Assembly: GCF_009937995.1 (NCBI RefSeq)
Contig: NZ_AP021881.1
Location: 1,736,001-1,800,000, forward strand
Direction of reading: 5' to 3'
DNA from: Sulfuriferula nivalis
Lineage (GTDB): Bacteria; Pseudomonadota; Gammaproteobacteria; Burkholderiales; Sulfuriferulaceae
DNA length: 64,000 nt
The position numbers and the translations under genes were made by a program. A model generated the notes under the pieces. The model saw only the letters and a list, made by a program, of their open reading frames with translations. It made no database searches and was not told the origin of the DNA. The stretch's first letter is position 1. Each line of letters begins with the position of its first letter. Shown here piece by piece: positions 25,119 through 35,443 of the stretch.

Positions 25119-27269
25119 ATGAATGCATTAGCTAAACAGCCATCGATACTGGTGGTAGACGACGAGCCACTGCTGCGTAATAGTTTATGCTCAATACTTG
25201 ATTATCATGGTTTCCCATCATCGGCCGCAGATGGCGGAAAATCAGCCATAGCCGCACTGAAAAATAACGCTTACGAAGTGGTATTGCTGGATCTGTGCAT
25301 GCCAGATGTTGATGGCCATCAGATCATGAACTGGATAATCGAAAACCAACTAGATACCTGCATCATAGTAGTAAGTGGCGACACCTCAATTGATTCAGCT
25401 ATTAGTGCATTGCGACAGGGTGCATCTGATTTCCTGCGTAAACCCTACGAACAAGATGAATTGATATTAAAAATCAGGAATGCGCTTACCAAGCGTCGCC
25501 TTGAAAAAGAAAACAAAACCATCAACCTGCAGTTGAAGGAGTCAGAACGCTGGTACCGCTACATGGTAAATAGCTCACCAGATTTCATTTATACGCTGGA
25601 TGCTAACGGTTATTGTACTTTCTGTAATGATCGCGTGAAAACACTGTTAGGTTATAACAAAGAAGATGTAATCGGCCAACACTTCTCTACTTTGATACAC
25701 GCAGAAGATATAGATATCGCCCAATTTGCGATTCAGGAAAGAAGGTCGGGAAACCGGGCAGCCTGCAACATGGAAATCAGGATTCCACATGGTAGCGAAG
25801 CGACTATGCTGACGTTGGAATTTAATGCTTTTGGGATTTATGACGATGGAATTGATGGTTCACCTAAGTATGTAGGTACTTATGGTGTAGCAAAAGATGT
25901 CACCGAAAGAAAAAAAGCCGGCGAACTCATACTGTATCAGGCCTATCATGACCTGCTGACAGGTCTGGCAAACCGTAAATTATTTAAAGATCGGCTAGAA
26001 GTTGCTATCGCTCAAGCCAAGCGTTACAAACATACACTTGCCTTAATGTTTCTGGATCTTGATCGTTTCAAGGTTGTCAATGACACCTTGGGTCACGTAG
26101 TCGGCGATCATCTGCTAATTGAAGTGGCTGCACGATTACAGAAATGTCTGCGTGAAGGTGACACATTGGGTCGCCAAGGCGGTGACGAGTTCACCCTACT
26201 GCTACCACAGATAGTAAACAAGGAAAGTGCTGTTTCCACTGCAGAAAAAATCATCAAAGCATGTGGCGAACCCTTTTATATCGATGGCAATGAACTGTAT
26301 GTACCCATGAGTATAGGTATAGCGTTTTACCCCGAAAATGGTGAAAACGTCGACACCTTAATCAAAAATGCCGATATTGCCATGTATGACAGCAAGGCCA
26401 AGGGAAGAAACCGCTTCCAGCTCTACTCAGCTAGCATGAACACCAAATTTGATGAGCGCTTCTCACTCGAAGTACAAATGCACAAAGCACTTGAACGCGA
26501 TGAGTTTCAGATGGTTTATCAGCCACAAATCAACGTTGTCACAGGCAAAATTTCCGGTGTGGAAGCACTCATTCGTTGGGCATCCCCACTGCTGGGTCAT
26601 TTATCACCAATAGAGTTTATCCCGCTGGCCGAAGAAACTGGTTTGATTATCCCTATTAGTGAATTCGTATTACGTACTGTTTTCCAACAGGCGAAATTAT
26701 GGCAACAGACTAATTTATTACCTGAACGTATTGCCATCAACATATCATCAAGGCATCTGGAACAGGAAAACTTTGTCTCATTTCTCGCAGAGCTACTACT
26801 AGAGTTTAAACTGGATGGCTCGATATTCGAACTTGAAATCACCGAAAGCATCCTGCTGAATGATGGTGATGACATTATCGAAAAATTACACCTGATTTCC
26901 AGCATGGGTATGAAAATTTCGCTGGATGATTTCGGGACTGGGTATTCTTCTCTGAGTTACATCAAGAAATTCCCAATTGACACCATCAAAATTGATCGCT
27001 CATTCATGCATGGACTTTCCAGCGACTCAGAAGATGAATCCATAGTTACTGCTATATGCACTTTAGCAAAGAGTCTGCATCTGAATCTGATCGCAGAAGG
27101 TGTGGAAGAAAGTGGACAATATCGCGTATTGCAATCACTACAATGTAATGAAGCACAAGGCTTCCTGTTCAGCAAACCTCTTTCTGCCCATGACACTACC
27201 GAACTTTTACTAAAAAACTTACCACTGGGGCCGCAACATTTACGCCCCCAGCATTGTTTCAATTTATAA
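25119..27269 (+). CDS. Response regulator with PAS, GGDEF and EAL domains
   Basis: 716 residues in the order REC (1-125, phosphoacceptor D58 in VVLLDLCMPDVDG), PAS (about 145-265), GGDEF (about 270-440) and EAL (about 455-705). Both output motifs are intact: RQGGDEF near residue 353 and GVEALIRW near 481, with EAL-site motifs ELEITES, DDFGTGYSSL and KIDRSFM present. It could make and break cyclic di-GMP depending on phosphorylation by the upstream HDOD kinase. It ends 8 bases before the convergent mgsC. Confidence 0.93.
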   Translation: MNALAKQPSILVVDDEPLLRNSLCSILDYHGFPSSAADGGKSAIAALKNNAYEVVLLDLCMPDVDGHQIMNWIIENQLDTCIIVVSGDTSIDSAISALRQGASDFLRKPYEQDELILKIRNALTKRRLEKENKTINLQLKESERWYRYMVNSSPDFIYTLDANGYCTFCNDRVKTLLGYNKEDVIGQHFSTLIHAEDIDIAQFAIQERRSGNRAACNMEIRIPHGSEATMLTLEFNAFGIYDDGIDGSPKYVGTYGVAKDVTERKKAGELILYQAYHDLLTGLANRKLFKDRLEVAIAQAKRYKHTLALMFLDLDRFKVVNDTLGHVVGDHLLIEVAARLQKCLREGDTLGRQGGDEFTLLLPQIVNKESAVSTAEKIIKACGEPFYIDGNELYVPMSIGIAFYPENGENVDTLIKNADIAMYDSKAKGRNRFQLYSASMNTKFDERFSLEVQMHKALERDEFQMVYQPQINVVTGKISGVEALIRWASPLLGHLSPIEFIPLAEETGLIIPISEFVLRTVFQQAKLWQQTNLLPERIAINISSRHLEQENFVSFLAELLLEFKLDGSIFELEITESILLNDGDDIIEKLHLISSMGMKISLDDFGTGYSSLSYIKKFPIDTIKIDRSFMHGLSSDSEDESIVTAICTLAKSLHLNLIAEGVEESGQYRVLQSLQCNEAQGFLFSKPLSAHDTTELLLKNLPLGPQHLRPQHCFNL

Positions 27270-27277
27270 CTGCTTCA

Positions 27278-28642
27278 TCACATTTGCGAAAAACCAGGTA
27301 TCCAGTCAGTACCAGCTAATGGCAATCTTGCCATAGCTGCCGCTTCGATAGTCATCGCTGCCAGATCCTCACGCTCCAGATGATGCACGTTCTGCTTGCC
27401 GCAGGCGCGCGCCAGTGTAGTCAGTTCCATGTTCAGCGTTTTCAGGTAATTCTTCAACCGCTTCGCTCCCAGATCGGGCATCAGGCGTTGCGCCAATTGC
27501 TCGTCCTGAGTGGTGATGCCGACTGGACATCGCCCAGTGTGACAGTGGTGGCAATAACCCGCCGCCGTACCTAACTGCTCATAATCATTGCAGGCACTAT
27601 GCACCACGCCGTCCAGCGTATAGGCGTCGTGATTGCAACCCAGCGCATACAACACGCCCTGACCTATGGCTACGGCATCGGCACCCATGGCTAAGGCTTT
27701 AGCCACATCGGCACCGGTACGCACACCACCTGAAATGATGAGTTGCACCTTACCCTTCATGTTCAGATCTTCCAGCGCATCAACAGCCTGACGCAACGCC
27801 GCCAGTGTCGGTATACCAACGTGCTCGATGAAACAGGTCTGGGTAGCCGCAGTGCCGCCCTGCATGCCGTCGACCACGATAACATCGGCACCAGCATGGA
27901 CTGCCAGTTTGACATCGTGGAATGTGCGCGTGGCACCGACTTTGACGTAGATCGGTTTTTCCCAGTCAGTCATCTCACGCAGTTCCTGTATCTTGATCAC
28001 CAGATCGTCCGGCCCGGTCCAGTCCGGATGGCGACAGGCGGAACGCTGGTCGATACCTTCCGGCAGAGTACGCATCTTGGCCACGCGAGGTGAAATTTTC
28101 TGTCCCAGCAACATGCCGCCACCGCCCGGCTTAGCACCCTGCCCGATCACGATTTCTATCGCATCGGCGCGGCGCACATCGTCCGGGTTAAAACCATAAC
28201 GCGATGGCAGGCACTGATATACCAGCGTTTTCGACGATTGTCGCTCTTCTGCAGTCATACCACCATCCCCCGTGGTAGTTGAGGTGCCCAGCTCGGTCGC
28301 AGCACGACCCAGCGATTCCTTGACGTTGGCCGACAGCGCGCCGAAGCTCATGCCGGCGATGGTGATCGGTATCTCCAGCTCTATCGGCTTACTGGCGAAA
28401 CGCGTACCGAGTATGGTTTTGGTCGAACATTTTTCGCGGTAGCCTTCCAGCGGATAGCGCGACAATGACGCACCGAGTAAAACCAAGTCATCAAAATTCG
28501 GTACAGCGCGCTTGGCACCCATACCACGAATTTCATATAAGCCATGAGTCGCCGCGTTATGAATATAGTCCATGATCTTGCGGTCGTAGCCGGCACTGCC
28601 TTCTTTGGCGATATGCTTGAGTATGTGTTCGTTATCGTTCAT
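27278..28642 (-). CDS. mgsC: N-methylglutamate synthase, FMN/glutamate-synthase subunit (MgsC)
   Basis: 454-residue homologue of the FMN-binding synthase domain of glutamate synthase. Visible are GMSFGALSANVKESLGRAA, GGGGMLLGQKISPRVAKMR, the barrel strands VKVGATRTFHDVKLAVHAGADVI (in two parts), SGGVRTGADVAKALAMGADAV and the Cys cluster CHHCHTGRCPVGITTQ for an iron-sulfur centre. With MgsA and MgsB it forms N-methylglutamate synthase, which condenses methylamine and glutamate. It is the last gene of the mgd-gmaS-mgs run. Confidence 0.9.
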   Translation of the reverse strand: MNDNEHILKHIAKEGSAGYDRKIMDYIHNAATHGLYEIRGMGAKRAVPNFDDLVLLGASLSRYPLEGYREKCSTKTILGTRFASKPIELEIPITIAGMSFGALSANVKESLGRAATELGTSTTTGDGGMTAEERQSSKTLVYQCLPSRYGFNPDDVRRADAIEIVIGQGAKPGGGGMLLGQKISPRVAKMRTLPEGIDQRSACRHPDWTGPDDLVIKIQELREMTDWEKPIYVKVGATRTFHDVKLAVHAGADVIVVDGMQGGTAATQTCFIEHVGIPTLAALRQAVDALEDLNMKGKVQLIISGGVRTGADVAKALAMGADAVAIGQGVLYALGCNHDAYTLDGVVHSACNDYEQLGTAAGYCHHCHTGRCPVGITTQDEQLAQRLMPDLGAKRLKNYLKTLNMELTTLARACGKQNVHHLEREDLAAMTIEAAAMARLPLAGTDWIPGFSQM

Positions 28643-28657
28643 TTTACGGCTCCTGAT

Positions 28658-29347
28658 TTAATATTCCTGATTAGCGTCGGCGTTCCAGTGATACAGACTT
28701 TTAGCCGATGCAACGCGCTTGAATTCATGCGGGTCGTATGTGTAGCCTGCCGCCGCCAGCAATTCACCAACGGCTTGATAGTCGCTCTCAGTCATGTCCT
28801 CAATGCGCGCATCTGCACCCAGTGACTTAATCTTGCCACGCACGTAAATCACAGCCTCGTATAGCGAATCACCCAGTGCATCACCCGCATTGCCGCAGAT
28901 CACCATGCGCCCAGCTTGCGCCATGAAACCGGAAAAACTTCCGACTGACCCACCAACCACAATATCGCCGCCCTTCAGCGAAATACCACAACGCAGCGAG
29001 GTATCGCCGTCCACTACCAGCAAGCCGCCGTGGGCGGACGCGCCCGCCGATACTGAGGCAAAGCCCTTAACGTGCACTTTCCCAGACATCATATTCTCCG
29101 CTACACCAGTACCGGCATTGCCATGAATAGTGACCTCGCCGTGCTTAAGCATGCCGGCAGCGTAATAACCTGCATGACCTTCAATATCCACAGCGACAGG
29201 CGCATTCAGACCAACCGCAATATTGTGTGCGCCATCCGGGTGCAGCACGGTTACCTGTTTGATTCCTTGCGCTACAGCTTCCTTGTGCAGGAAGCGATTG
29301 AGATCGCGCAATGGCGTTACCGCCAGATCGAAATTCATGCTGTCCAT
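28658..29347 (-). CDS. mgsB: N-methylglutamate synthase, GXGXG subunit (MgsB)
   Basis: 229 residues resembling the C-terminal beta-helix (GXGXG) domain of glutamate synthase. It shows repeated G-x-G turns: YAAGMLKHGEVTIHGNAGTGVAENM, KGFASVSAGASAHGG, CGISLKGGDIVVGGSVGSF, GRMVICGNAGDALGDSLYEA. It is the structural bridge of the three-part enzyme. The start overlaps the mgsA end by 13 bases. Confidence 0.88.
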   Translation of the reverse strand: MDSMNFDLAVTPLRDLNRFLHKEAVAQGIKQVTVLHPDGAHNIAVGLNAPVAVDIEGHAGYYAAGMLKHGEVTIHGNAGTGVAENMMSGKVHVKGFASVSAGASAHGGLLVVDGDTSLRCGISLKGGDIVVGGSVGSFSGFMAQAGRMVICGNAGDALGDSLYEAVIYVRGKIKSLGADARIEDMTESDYQAVGELLAAAGYTYDPHEFKRVASAKSLYHWNADANQEY

Positions 29348-30228
29348 ACGTACATCTCCTCCGGATTGGGTTCGTAAATGTGGGCATTTTTCACATCCGG
29401 TAAATGCGCCAGCGAGCGGAATTCGGACGCGATTGCCACGTAGTCGTCAGTCTCAGCGACAATGGCTGGTTTACAGGCAAACGGATCGCGCACTAAAGCC
29501 AGTTTATTTTCAGTACCAATCAAAAATGTGTAGAAACCATCCAGCTCTTCGAAACCTTTCTGGATAGCAGTTTCCAGTACATCACCTTCACGCATGCGCC
29601 ACTCCAGATAACGACAGGCCGCTTCGGTATCATTGTCAGTTTCGAAGTGGATACCTTCCGTTTCCAGCATGCGCCGCAACCCGTACGGATTCGATAGCGA
29701 GCCGTTATGCACAAGACAGAAATCCTCGCCTGCCGTAAACGGGTGAGCACGGTCTGGGGTGACAGCTGACTCCGTCGCCATGCGCGTATGCCCTACCGCG
29801 TGGCTACCCTGCAAACTGGCGAAGTCATAACGCTGCGCCACTTCGCCGGGTGTACCGATATCCTTGTACAAGTCGATGGCACGGCCACACGACAGCACGT
29901 GCAGCACAGGGAAATGTTCCTTAAACCACTGTCTGACAGCTTCCGGCGCCAGCTCGGTGACCAGCACGGCATGGTTGCCGTGGCCTTCACACTTTGCAGG
30001 CACACGCAGGTGTGCGAACAGCTGTTGCGCCAACCCTTCCCAGTCAAAGCTAGCCGAGGCGGTATACAGGCTGTATTTATGGCCACTGGCCAACGGCGCG
30101 CTGAACACGGCCAGCCCGGCTGAATCAGGGCCACGTTCGGTCATCCCTATCATCATCGGCACCAGCATTTCGCCTAACCGCGCGCGTAACGCCGGGGTCT
30201 TGACGAGTAAACCTACAATTCCACACAT
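29335..30228 (-). CDS. mgsA: N-methylglutamate synthase, glutamine amidotransferase class II subunit (MgsA)
   Basis: 297 residues. The start at 30228 puts Cys at position 2 (MCGIVGLLV), the N-terminal nucleophile of class II (Ntn) amidotransferases, with GGAGAG just upstream. Other class II marks are GHTRMATESAVTPDRAHPF, CLVHNGSLSNPYGLRR and DNDTEAACRYLEW. It releases the amine from gamma-glutamylmethylamide (or glutamine) for transfer in the Mgs complex. Longer frames upstream would bury the Cys and overlap gmaS, so they are rejected. Confidence 0.9.
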   Translation of the reverse strand: MCGIVGLLVKTPALRARLGEMLVPMMIGMTERGPDSAGLAVFSAPLASGHKYSLYTASASFDWEGLAQQLFAHLRVPAKCEGHGNHAVLVTELAPEAVRQWFKEHFPVLHVLSCGRAIDLYKDIGTPGEVAQRYDFASLQGSHAVGHTRMATESAVTPDRAHPFTAGEDFCLVHNGSLSNPYGLRRMLETEGIHFETDNDTEAACRYLEWRMREGDVLETAIQKGFEELDGFYTFLIGTENKLALVRDPFACKPAIVAETDDYVAIASEFRSLAHLPDVKNAHIYEPNPEEMYVWTA

Positions 30229-30254
30229 GACACTCTCCTTGTTTCGGTAGCCGA

Positions 30255-31583
30255 TTAAAAGAACTCGAGATAGCTGTTGATTTCCCACTCGGACACATGG
30301 CGCATGTACTCTATCCATTCCATGCGCTTCAGCTTGATGAACTCCTGCGCCACCGGACCTAACGCATCGCAGATGGTGCTGTCCGCTTCCAGCGCTGCTA
30401 CAGCTTCATGCAGACTTTGCGGTAACACGCCTATGCCTTTGGCGGTCAGTTCTTCAGCGCTCAGGTCATAGAGGTTGATATTCTGCGGGTCGCCCGGATC
30501 AAGTTCGCGCGCTATACCGTCCAGACCAGCAGCGATAATAGCGGCGGCGGCCAGATAAGGGTTTGCCGATCCATCTGGCAGGCGTAGCTCGATACGGTCA
30601 CCAGGGATGCGCACCATGCTGGAACGGTTATTGTCGCCGTAGCTGATATAGGCCGGCGCCCAGGTTGCACCAGTGAGCGAGCGCCCTACTACCAGGCGTT
30701 TATAGGAATTGACGGTCGGTGCGCATATCGCGGTAATCGCCGAGGCATGGGCAAGCAAACCGCCCAGGAAATGATAGGCCAGCTTCGACAGCCCAAGCTG
30801 GCGCGGATCTGCCGCATCGGCGAACAGATTGCGCTTACCATCAGACAGCGACATATGCATATGCATACCGTTACCGGGACGGTTGGCAAACGGCTTAGGC
30901 ATGAACGAACAAATCATACCCATTTCATTGGCGATCTCGGACGCTGCCATTTTGAACATGACGAAATTGTCCGCCGACTTCAGGCAATCGCTATAGGTGT
31001 AATTAACCTCGAACTGGCCGTTCGCATCCTCATGATCGATCTGAAACACATCAATATCCACCGTCTGCAATGCCGCTACCAGCTTTTCTAGATAAGCGCT
31101 GCTGCGCGTCAAACTCTTGTAGTCGTAACATGGTTTGGCCAGCGTATCACTGTCATCGAACGGGTGTATGGCTCCGTGCTCGTCACGTTTCAACAACGAA
31201 AACTCCGGCTCCAGCCCGGTATTCAATATCCAGCCGTGTTCCTTGAGTCGGTCTATCTGTTTCAGCAGCACCACCCGTGTATCGTATTCATACGGCTGTT
31301 TATTCACATGACCATTGCAGACAATACGGGCAAAACCAGGTTGCCAGGGCACTAGTGACAGCGTACTGATATCACCGACCGCCATGTAATCCGGGCCATG
31401 CGGCTCTATACCCAGCCCCCAGATCGCAAAACCAGCAAACCCTGCGCCTTGTTTGAGGATGTCTTCAAAATGATTCACCGGCACCGCTTTGGTTTTGGCC
31501 GCGCCGTGGATATCGACAAATTGCGCCAGCACAAATTTAATCTGGTGGTCTTCAAGAAAAGCCTTAGCCTCTGTCAAATTCAT
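30255..31583 (-). CDS. gmaS: Gamma-glutamylmethylamide synthetase (GmaS)
   Basis: 442-residue glutamine synthetase-superfamily enzyme that joins methylamine to glutamate with ATP. Family blocks visible are [14 protein letters not shown], the metal-site strands GLEPEFSLL and [11 protein letters not shown], the [18 protein letters not shown] loop, NSYKRLVVG and [25 protein letters not shown]. Position between mgd and mgs genes identifies it as GmaS rather than GlnA. It lies 19 bases after mgdD. Confidence 0.92.
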   Translation of the reverse strand: MNLTEAKAFLEDHQIKFVLAQFVDIHGAAKTKAVPVNHFEDILKQGAGFAGFAIWGLGIEPHGPDYMAVGDISTLSLVPWQPGFARIVCNGHVNKQPYEYDTRVVLLKQIDRLKEHGWILNTGLEPEFSLLKRDEHGAIHPFDDSDTLAKPCYDYKSLTRSSAYLEKLVAALQTVDIDVFQIDHEDANGQFEVNYTYSDCLKSADNFVMFKMAASEIANEMGMICSFMPKPFANRPGNGMHMHMSLSDGKRNLFADAADPRQLGLSKLAYHFLGGLLAHASAITAICAPTVNSYKRLVVGRSLTGATWAPAYISYGDNNRSSMVRIPGDRIELRLPDGSANPYLAAAAIIAAGLDGIARELDPGDPQNINLYDLSAEELTAKGIGVLPQSLHEAVAALEADSTICDALGPVAQEFIKLKRMEWIEYMRHVSEWEINSYLEFF

Positions 31584-31602
31584 TGTGATTTCCCTCTTAA
31601 CA

Positions 31603-32259
31603 TTAAATAATCGAAATACTGTTCAAGCCCACTGCACCACCACCCAGTTCATGAGCAATTTCCAGCAGCGTGCACCATAAATATTCACCGTAAGTACCAT
31701 CGCACCACAACCGGTAACGCACACCATCCGGCGATTCCTGTGGCAGTATGGTAATTGGTACGCCAACCATGGTAGTCATTACCAATGGCCGAGTTGCTAC
31801 ATCCAGCCCCATGAAATTAAAGCTGCAAGTTTGTCGTAACAATTGTTGCAATGCTGCACCAGTCAATGCGAAAGCGGCATCCTGACGCAGTACTGGATAA
31901 ATGCCATCTGGTCTATCAGCCAGTAAATTTTGTATGCGCCGAGCAGTATTACCTGCCAGTCCGTCTTCCAGCATGAACTCGGTTTGACCCAGTCTGGCGA
32001 TCAACCCTCCATCTACTAATGTTGACCAGCTATTCACTGCGGGAACAGCGATATTCTGCGCCTCCAGCCATTCCACACTGCGGGGACCCTTTAGACCATG
32101 ACGCCACAGGCACGACAAATCTGCGATGCCCAAAATTGACGAACGCTCCTTATCATCATGGTTAAACAACAACACCGTCGGCATATCATTACAGAGATCC
32201 CAATCAGGTTGCTGTTTGGCTAACACATGGTGAACCGGACTTTTGCGCAAAGGATTCAT
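31603..32259 (-). CDS. mgdD: N-methylglutamate dehydrogenase subunit D (SoxG-like, MgdD)
   Basis: 218 residues like the gamma subunit of heterotetrameric sarcosine oxidase (SoxG fold, GcvT-like). Features are [46 protein letters not shown] and a C-terminal [27 protein letters not shown] (given here in short runs: [21 protein letters not shown]). It overlaps mgdC by 4 bases (ATGA). Confidence 0.85.
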   Translation of the reverse strand: MNPLRKSPVHHVLAKQQPDWDLCNDMPTVLLFNHDDKERSSILGIADLSCLWRHGLKGPRSVEWLEAQNIAVPAVNSWSTLVDGGLIARLGQTEFMLEDGLAGNTARRIQNLLADRPDGIYPVLRQDAAFALTGAALQQLLRQTCSFNFMGLDVATRPLVMTTMVGVPITILPQESPDGVRYRLWCDGTYGEYLWCTLLEIAHELGGGAVGLNSISII

Positions 32260-35171
32260 GCTGCGACCTCCTGAGCTGGATATTGTTGTCGGCTATTTTT
32301 GGGATCATAAAATGGCGTTGCATGTATTAGCGCACTAACCATACTGCCATCGCTTAAGCGAATAGAAATAACGCCATTTTCCACTGCCAGATCGGGGCGT
32401 ACGAATGCCAATCCTATATGGCGCTGCAAACTCGGGCTCCAGGCAATACTGGTAATACGACCGGCGATATCACCCTGCTCGATAATCAAATGACATTCCT
32501 GCGGCACAGTGCCGTTGTAGTCTGCTGCGAGCACAAAACCTGTCAATTTTTGTTGTAACGGTTGCTGCGCGACGATTTGCAGGCTGCGCTGGCCGATGAA
32601 AAATGGCTTGTCCATCTTCAACGCCCAGTTGAGATTGGCTTGCAGCGGTGTGGTCAGACCATCGGTATCCTGACCGATAATGATGTGCCCCTTTTCCAGA
32701 CGCAGCAGTCGTTGTGCTTCCACGCCAAACGCGCGGATGCTGTGCGCCTGACCGCTTTTCCATAAAGCCTGCCATAGCGCATCGGCATAGCTAGCCGGGA
32801 CATGAATTTCATAACCCAGTTCGCCGACGAAACCGACACGCATCAATCGAGCAGGGATGCCCGCAACGACAGTCTCGCGGATACCCATATACGGAAATTC
32901 GGTCAATGCCAGATTCAGCTCTGTAAGCGGCGCCAGCACTTCGGCTGCCTTGGGGCCAGCGAGATTGATCGCCGCCATGGCACCAGTCAGATTCACCAGC
33001 CCACAATCAAGTTGCCACATGGTATTAAGCCGGGTCAGCTCGCGATAGATGGGCGCAGCGCCAGAAGTGGTAGTGGTGAAGTAGAAATGCTGCTCCCCCA
33101 GACGCGCTACCACGCCGTCATCGATAATCACCCCGGATTCGTCGCACATGATGGCATAACGTGTCATGCCGACCTTCAGATTAGCGTAGCGGCTGATGTA
33201 CACCCGCTCCAGAAATTCAGCGGCATCTGGGCCGTAAATCTCTATCTTGCCTAACGTGCCGACATCAATCATACCTACTTGATTACGCACCGCAGCCACT
33301 TCGCCACGTATACATTCGATACGCGACTGGCCAGACTGGGCATAATACTCTGGCCGCTGCCACACTCCAGCGGGCATAAATACCGCGCCAAGCTGTTGAT
33401 GCTGTTGATGCAATGGCGTCAGGCGTTCCGGTGAGAATCCGCGTCCGGCAAGATGCGATAACGGCACTGGGTGGAAGAATGGACGCGCCGTAGTAGTACC
33501 GACCTGACCCGGCGATTTATGCGTCAATCGCGCCAGTATGCGCAACGCGTTCATATTTGAATGTTTGCCTTGCGAAGGCCCCATGCCGACAGTGGTGTAA
33601 CGCTTCAATAACTCAATATTATCAAAGCCTTCCTGCACTGCATTCTCAAAATCCTTGAGCTGAAGATCTTCATCGAAGTCAATAAAATTCTTACCCTTGG
33701 GATGTGCCACGACAGGCCAGGCATGCGATGGAGATTCGGTTTCGGCTATGGCAATTGCGCTACTTGCGCTACCAAAACCCAGGTGTGCAGCTGCATCACG
33801 ACCGGCTCGTTCTCCGTCGAGCAGTTTACGAGCGGTATCGTAAACACCATTCACGCGACCACAGGCGAATACGCCATCCGGAAGCTGTTCTGGTACGAAC
33901 TGTTGTACATCATCAGCAAAACGCATGCGTGTACCTGCCTGATATAGCAGGTTGGCAGTTGGTGCCCAGCCCACACTCATGACGATACCATCACAAGGAA
34001 TACGCAGCGTCGATGCAGCATCTGCATTACCCTCTGTATCAAACGGCGAGATAATGGCAGCAGCCACGCCGTTACCATCGGCAGTCGCTTCGGCTTCCAG
34101 TATGCAATGGGCTTGAAATATACTAATACCAGATGCACGTATTTCAGCAGCCAGTACAGGTTGCTGATGATTACTACGCATATCAATCACCGCGGCTACA
34201 TTAACGCCTAGGGCTACCAAGTCCAGCGCAGCACGGTAGCCATCGGCATTGGCAGTCAGCACTACTGCACTGCGCATAGGCTGTACTGCATAACGATAAA
34301 TCAGGCGTTGCGCAGCGGACGCCAGCATCACCCCAGGCAAGTCGTTGTTATGGAACACCGCTGGTTGCTCAAATACACCTGTTGCCACCACCACACTACC
34401 CGCGCGCATTTTGGTCATTTTTTGTTCATCAACCAGCGGTATCCAGTGATCTGCATAATAGGCAGCTGCAACTGTACTGGTAAATAAACGTATGCGCGGA
34501 TGTTTTACGACACTATTCAGCAGCGCATTAATTTGTGTATAACTATCAGCCTTACCAGCACGCTGATAAGCAGCTGAGCCACCAGCACGGGCATTTTCAT
34601 CGACAATGACGACTGTTGCGCCCGCATCTGCTGCTGCTAATGCAGCATTTAAACCAGAATACCCAGCTCCGATCACCAGCACATCACAAAAATCATAATC
34701 CTTGGGGGTACGTATATGCGGCGTATCGAAATCCAGCTTGCCCAAGCCAGTCAGTCGACGGAACAAGCGTTCCCATAGCGGAAACAGCGCCTTGGTATGG
34801 AACGCCTTGTAATAGAAACCGACCGGCAGAAATTTCGCCAGATGATTCAGCCAGCGTCCGCTATCTGCCTGCAAGCCACCAAAGGTGTTAACGCTAGTCA
34901 GTTGCTGTTGTGCTGCCAACGGCTCAACGTCAGCACGCACATTCAGTCGCTGCCCATCCTGCATCAGCGCATTGATATCATGATTAGCCAACGACAGAAT
35001 GCCGCGCGGGCGGTGATATTTGAAACTGCGCCCGAGCATACGCACATCGGCAGCCCATAATGCACTACTGATGCTGTCACCACGATAGCCGCGATAATGT
35101 TTGCCCTCGAACTGAAAATCGACCTCAGCACTGCGGTCTATCCATTCTCCAGGTATCGATTTAAACCTCAC
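32256..35171 (-). CDS. mgdC: N-methylglutamate dehydrogenase large subunit (SoxA-like, MgdC)
   Basis: 971 residues. The N-terminal region (about 10-100) has the 2Fe-2S/ferredoxin-like Fer2_4 domain pattern YRGDSISSALWAADV. An FAD/NAD-binding fold follows, with DVLVIGAGYSGLNAALAAADAGA at about 165-187 (quoted in parts: VLVIGAGYSGLNAAL), and a C-terminal aminomethyltransferase (GcvT) half (from about 590) with LIDVGTLGKIEI-like IDVGTLGKIEIYGPDA. The last half passes the methyl-derived C1 unit to tetrahydrofolate. GTG start overlaps mgdB (GTGA). Confidence 0.92.
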   Translation of the reverse strand: MRFKSIPGEWIDRSAEVDFQFEGKHYRGYRGDSISSALWAADVRMLGRSFKYHRPRGILSLANHDINALMQDGQRLNVRADVEPLAAQQQLTSVNTFGGLQADSGRWLNHLAKFLPVGFYYKAFHTKALFPLWERLFRRLTGLGKLDFDTPHIRTPKDYDFCDVLVIGAGYSGLNAALAAADAGATVVIVDENARAGGSAAYQRAGKADSYTQINALLNSVVKHPRIRLFTSTVAAAYYADHWIPLVDEQKMTKMRAGSVVVATGVFEQPAVFHNNDLPGVMLASAAQRLIYRYAVQPMRSAVVLTANADGYRAALDLVALGVNVAAVIDMRSNHQQPVLAAEIRASGISIFQAHCILEAEATADGNGVAAAIISPFDTEGNADAASTLRIPCDGIVMSVGWAPTANLLYQAGTRMRFADDVQQFVPEQLPDGVFACGRVNGVYDTARKLLDGERAGRDAAAHLGFGSASSAIAIAETESPSHAWPVVAHPKGKNFIDFDEDLQLKDFENAVQEGFDNIELLKRYTTVGMGPSQGKHSNMNALRILARLTHKSPGQVGTTTARPFFHPVPLSHLAGRGFSPERLTPLHQQHQQLGAVFMPAGVWQRPEYYAQSGQSRIECIRGEVAAVRNQVGMIDVGTLGKIEIYGPDAAEFLERVYISRYANLKVGMTRYAIMCDESGVIIDDGVVARLGEQHFYFTTTTSGAAPIYRELTRLNTMWQLDCGLVNLTGAMAAINLAGPKAAEVLAPLTELNLALTEFPYMGIRETVVAGIPARLMRVGFVGELGYEIHVPASYADALWQALWKSGQAHSIRAFGVEAQRLLRLEKGHIIIGQDTDGLTTPLQANLNWALKMDKPFFIGQRSLQIVAQQPLQQKLTGFVLAADYNGTVPQECHLIIEQGDIAGRITSIAWSPSLQRHIGLAFVRPDLAVENGVISIRLSDGSMVSALIHATPFYDPKNSRQQYPAQEVAA

Positions 35172-35443
35172 GCTGCACCGCCTTGTAAACTTATTTCACC
35201 AAAAAGAAAGCTGCGGATCACCACATCGCGTGCTGTATCACGCTCGGCAATAAACCATGTCGTAGATGGGGTATGGCACCACCATTCGAGCTTTATTCCG
35301 GGTGCACCATTGCGATTGAACACGTAATCGGCCCATACAGCATCTGTAGCCGTTTGCGCGTCAGGCATCGGACGATATTCGCCGCCGTAGGTGAATTCGC
35401 TGATGGGGCGTTGGCCATTAATTGGACAAGTCAGGATTTTCAT
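35168..35443 (-). CDS. mgdB: N-methylglutamate dehydrogenase small subunit (SoxD-like, MgdB)
   Basis: 91 residues of the SoxD fold (sarcosine oxidase delta). Visible are MKILTCPINGQRPISEFTYG, the DAVWADYVFNR strand, EWWCHTPSTTWFIAERDT and a C-terminal tail. Only two Cys (6 and about 56) remain of the zinc ligands found in true SoxD, as is common in the N-methylglutamate dehydrogenase branch. It lies between mgdA and mgdC with no gap. Confidence 0.88.
   Translation of the reverse strand: MKILTCPINGQRPISEFTYGGEYRPMPDAQTATDAVWADYVFNRNGAPGIKLEWWCHTPSTTWFIAERDTARDVVIRSFLFGEISLQGGAA

Noticed and set aside
30229-30318. Extended MgsA start
   Set aside because: It would hide the N-terminal catalytic Cys of the amidotransferase and overlap gmaS; ATG 30228 has a strong ribosome site.
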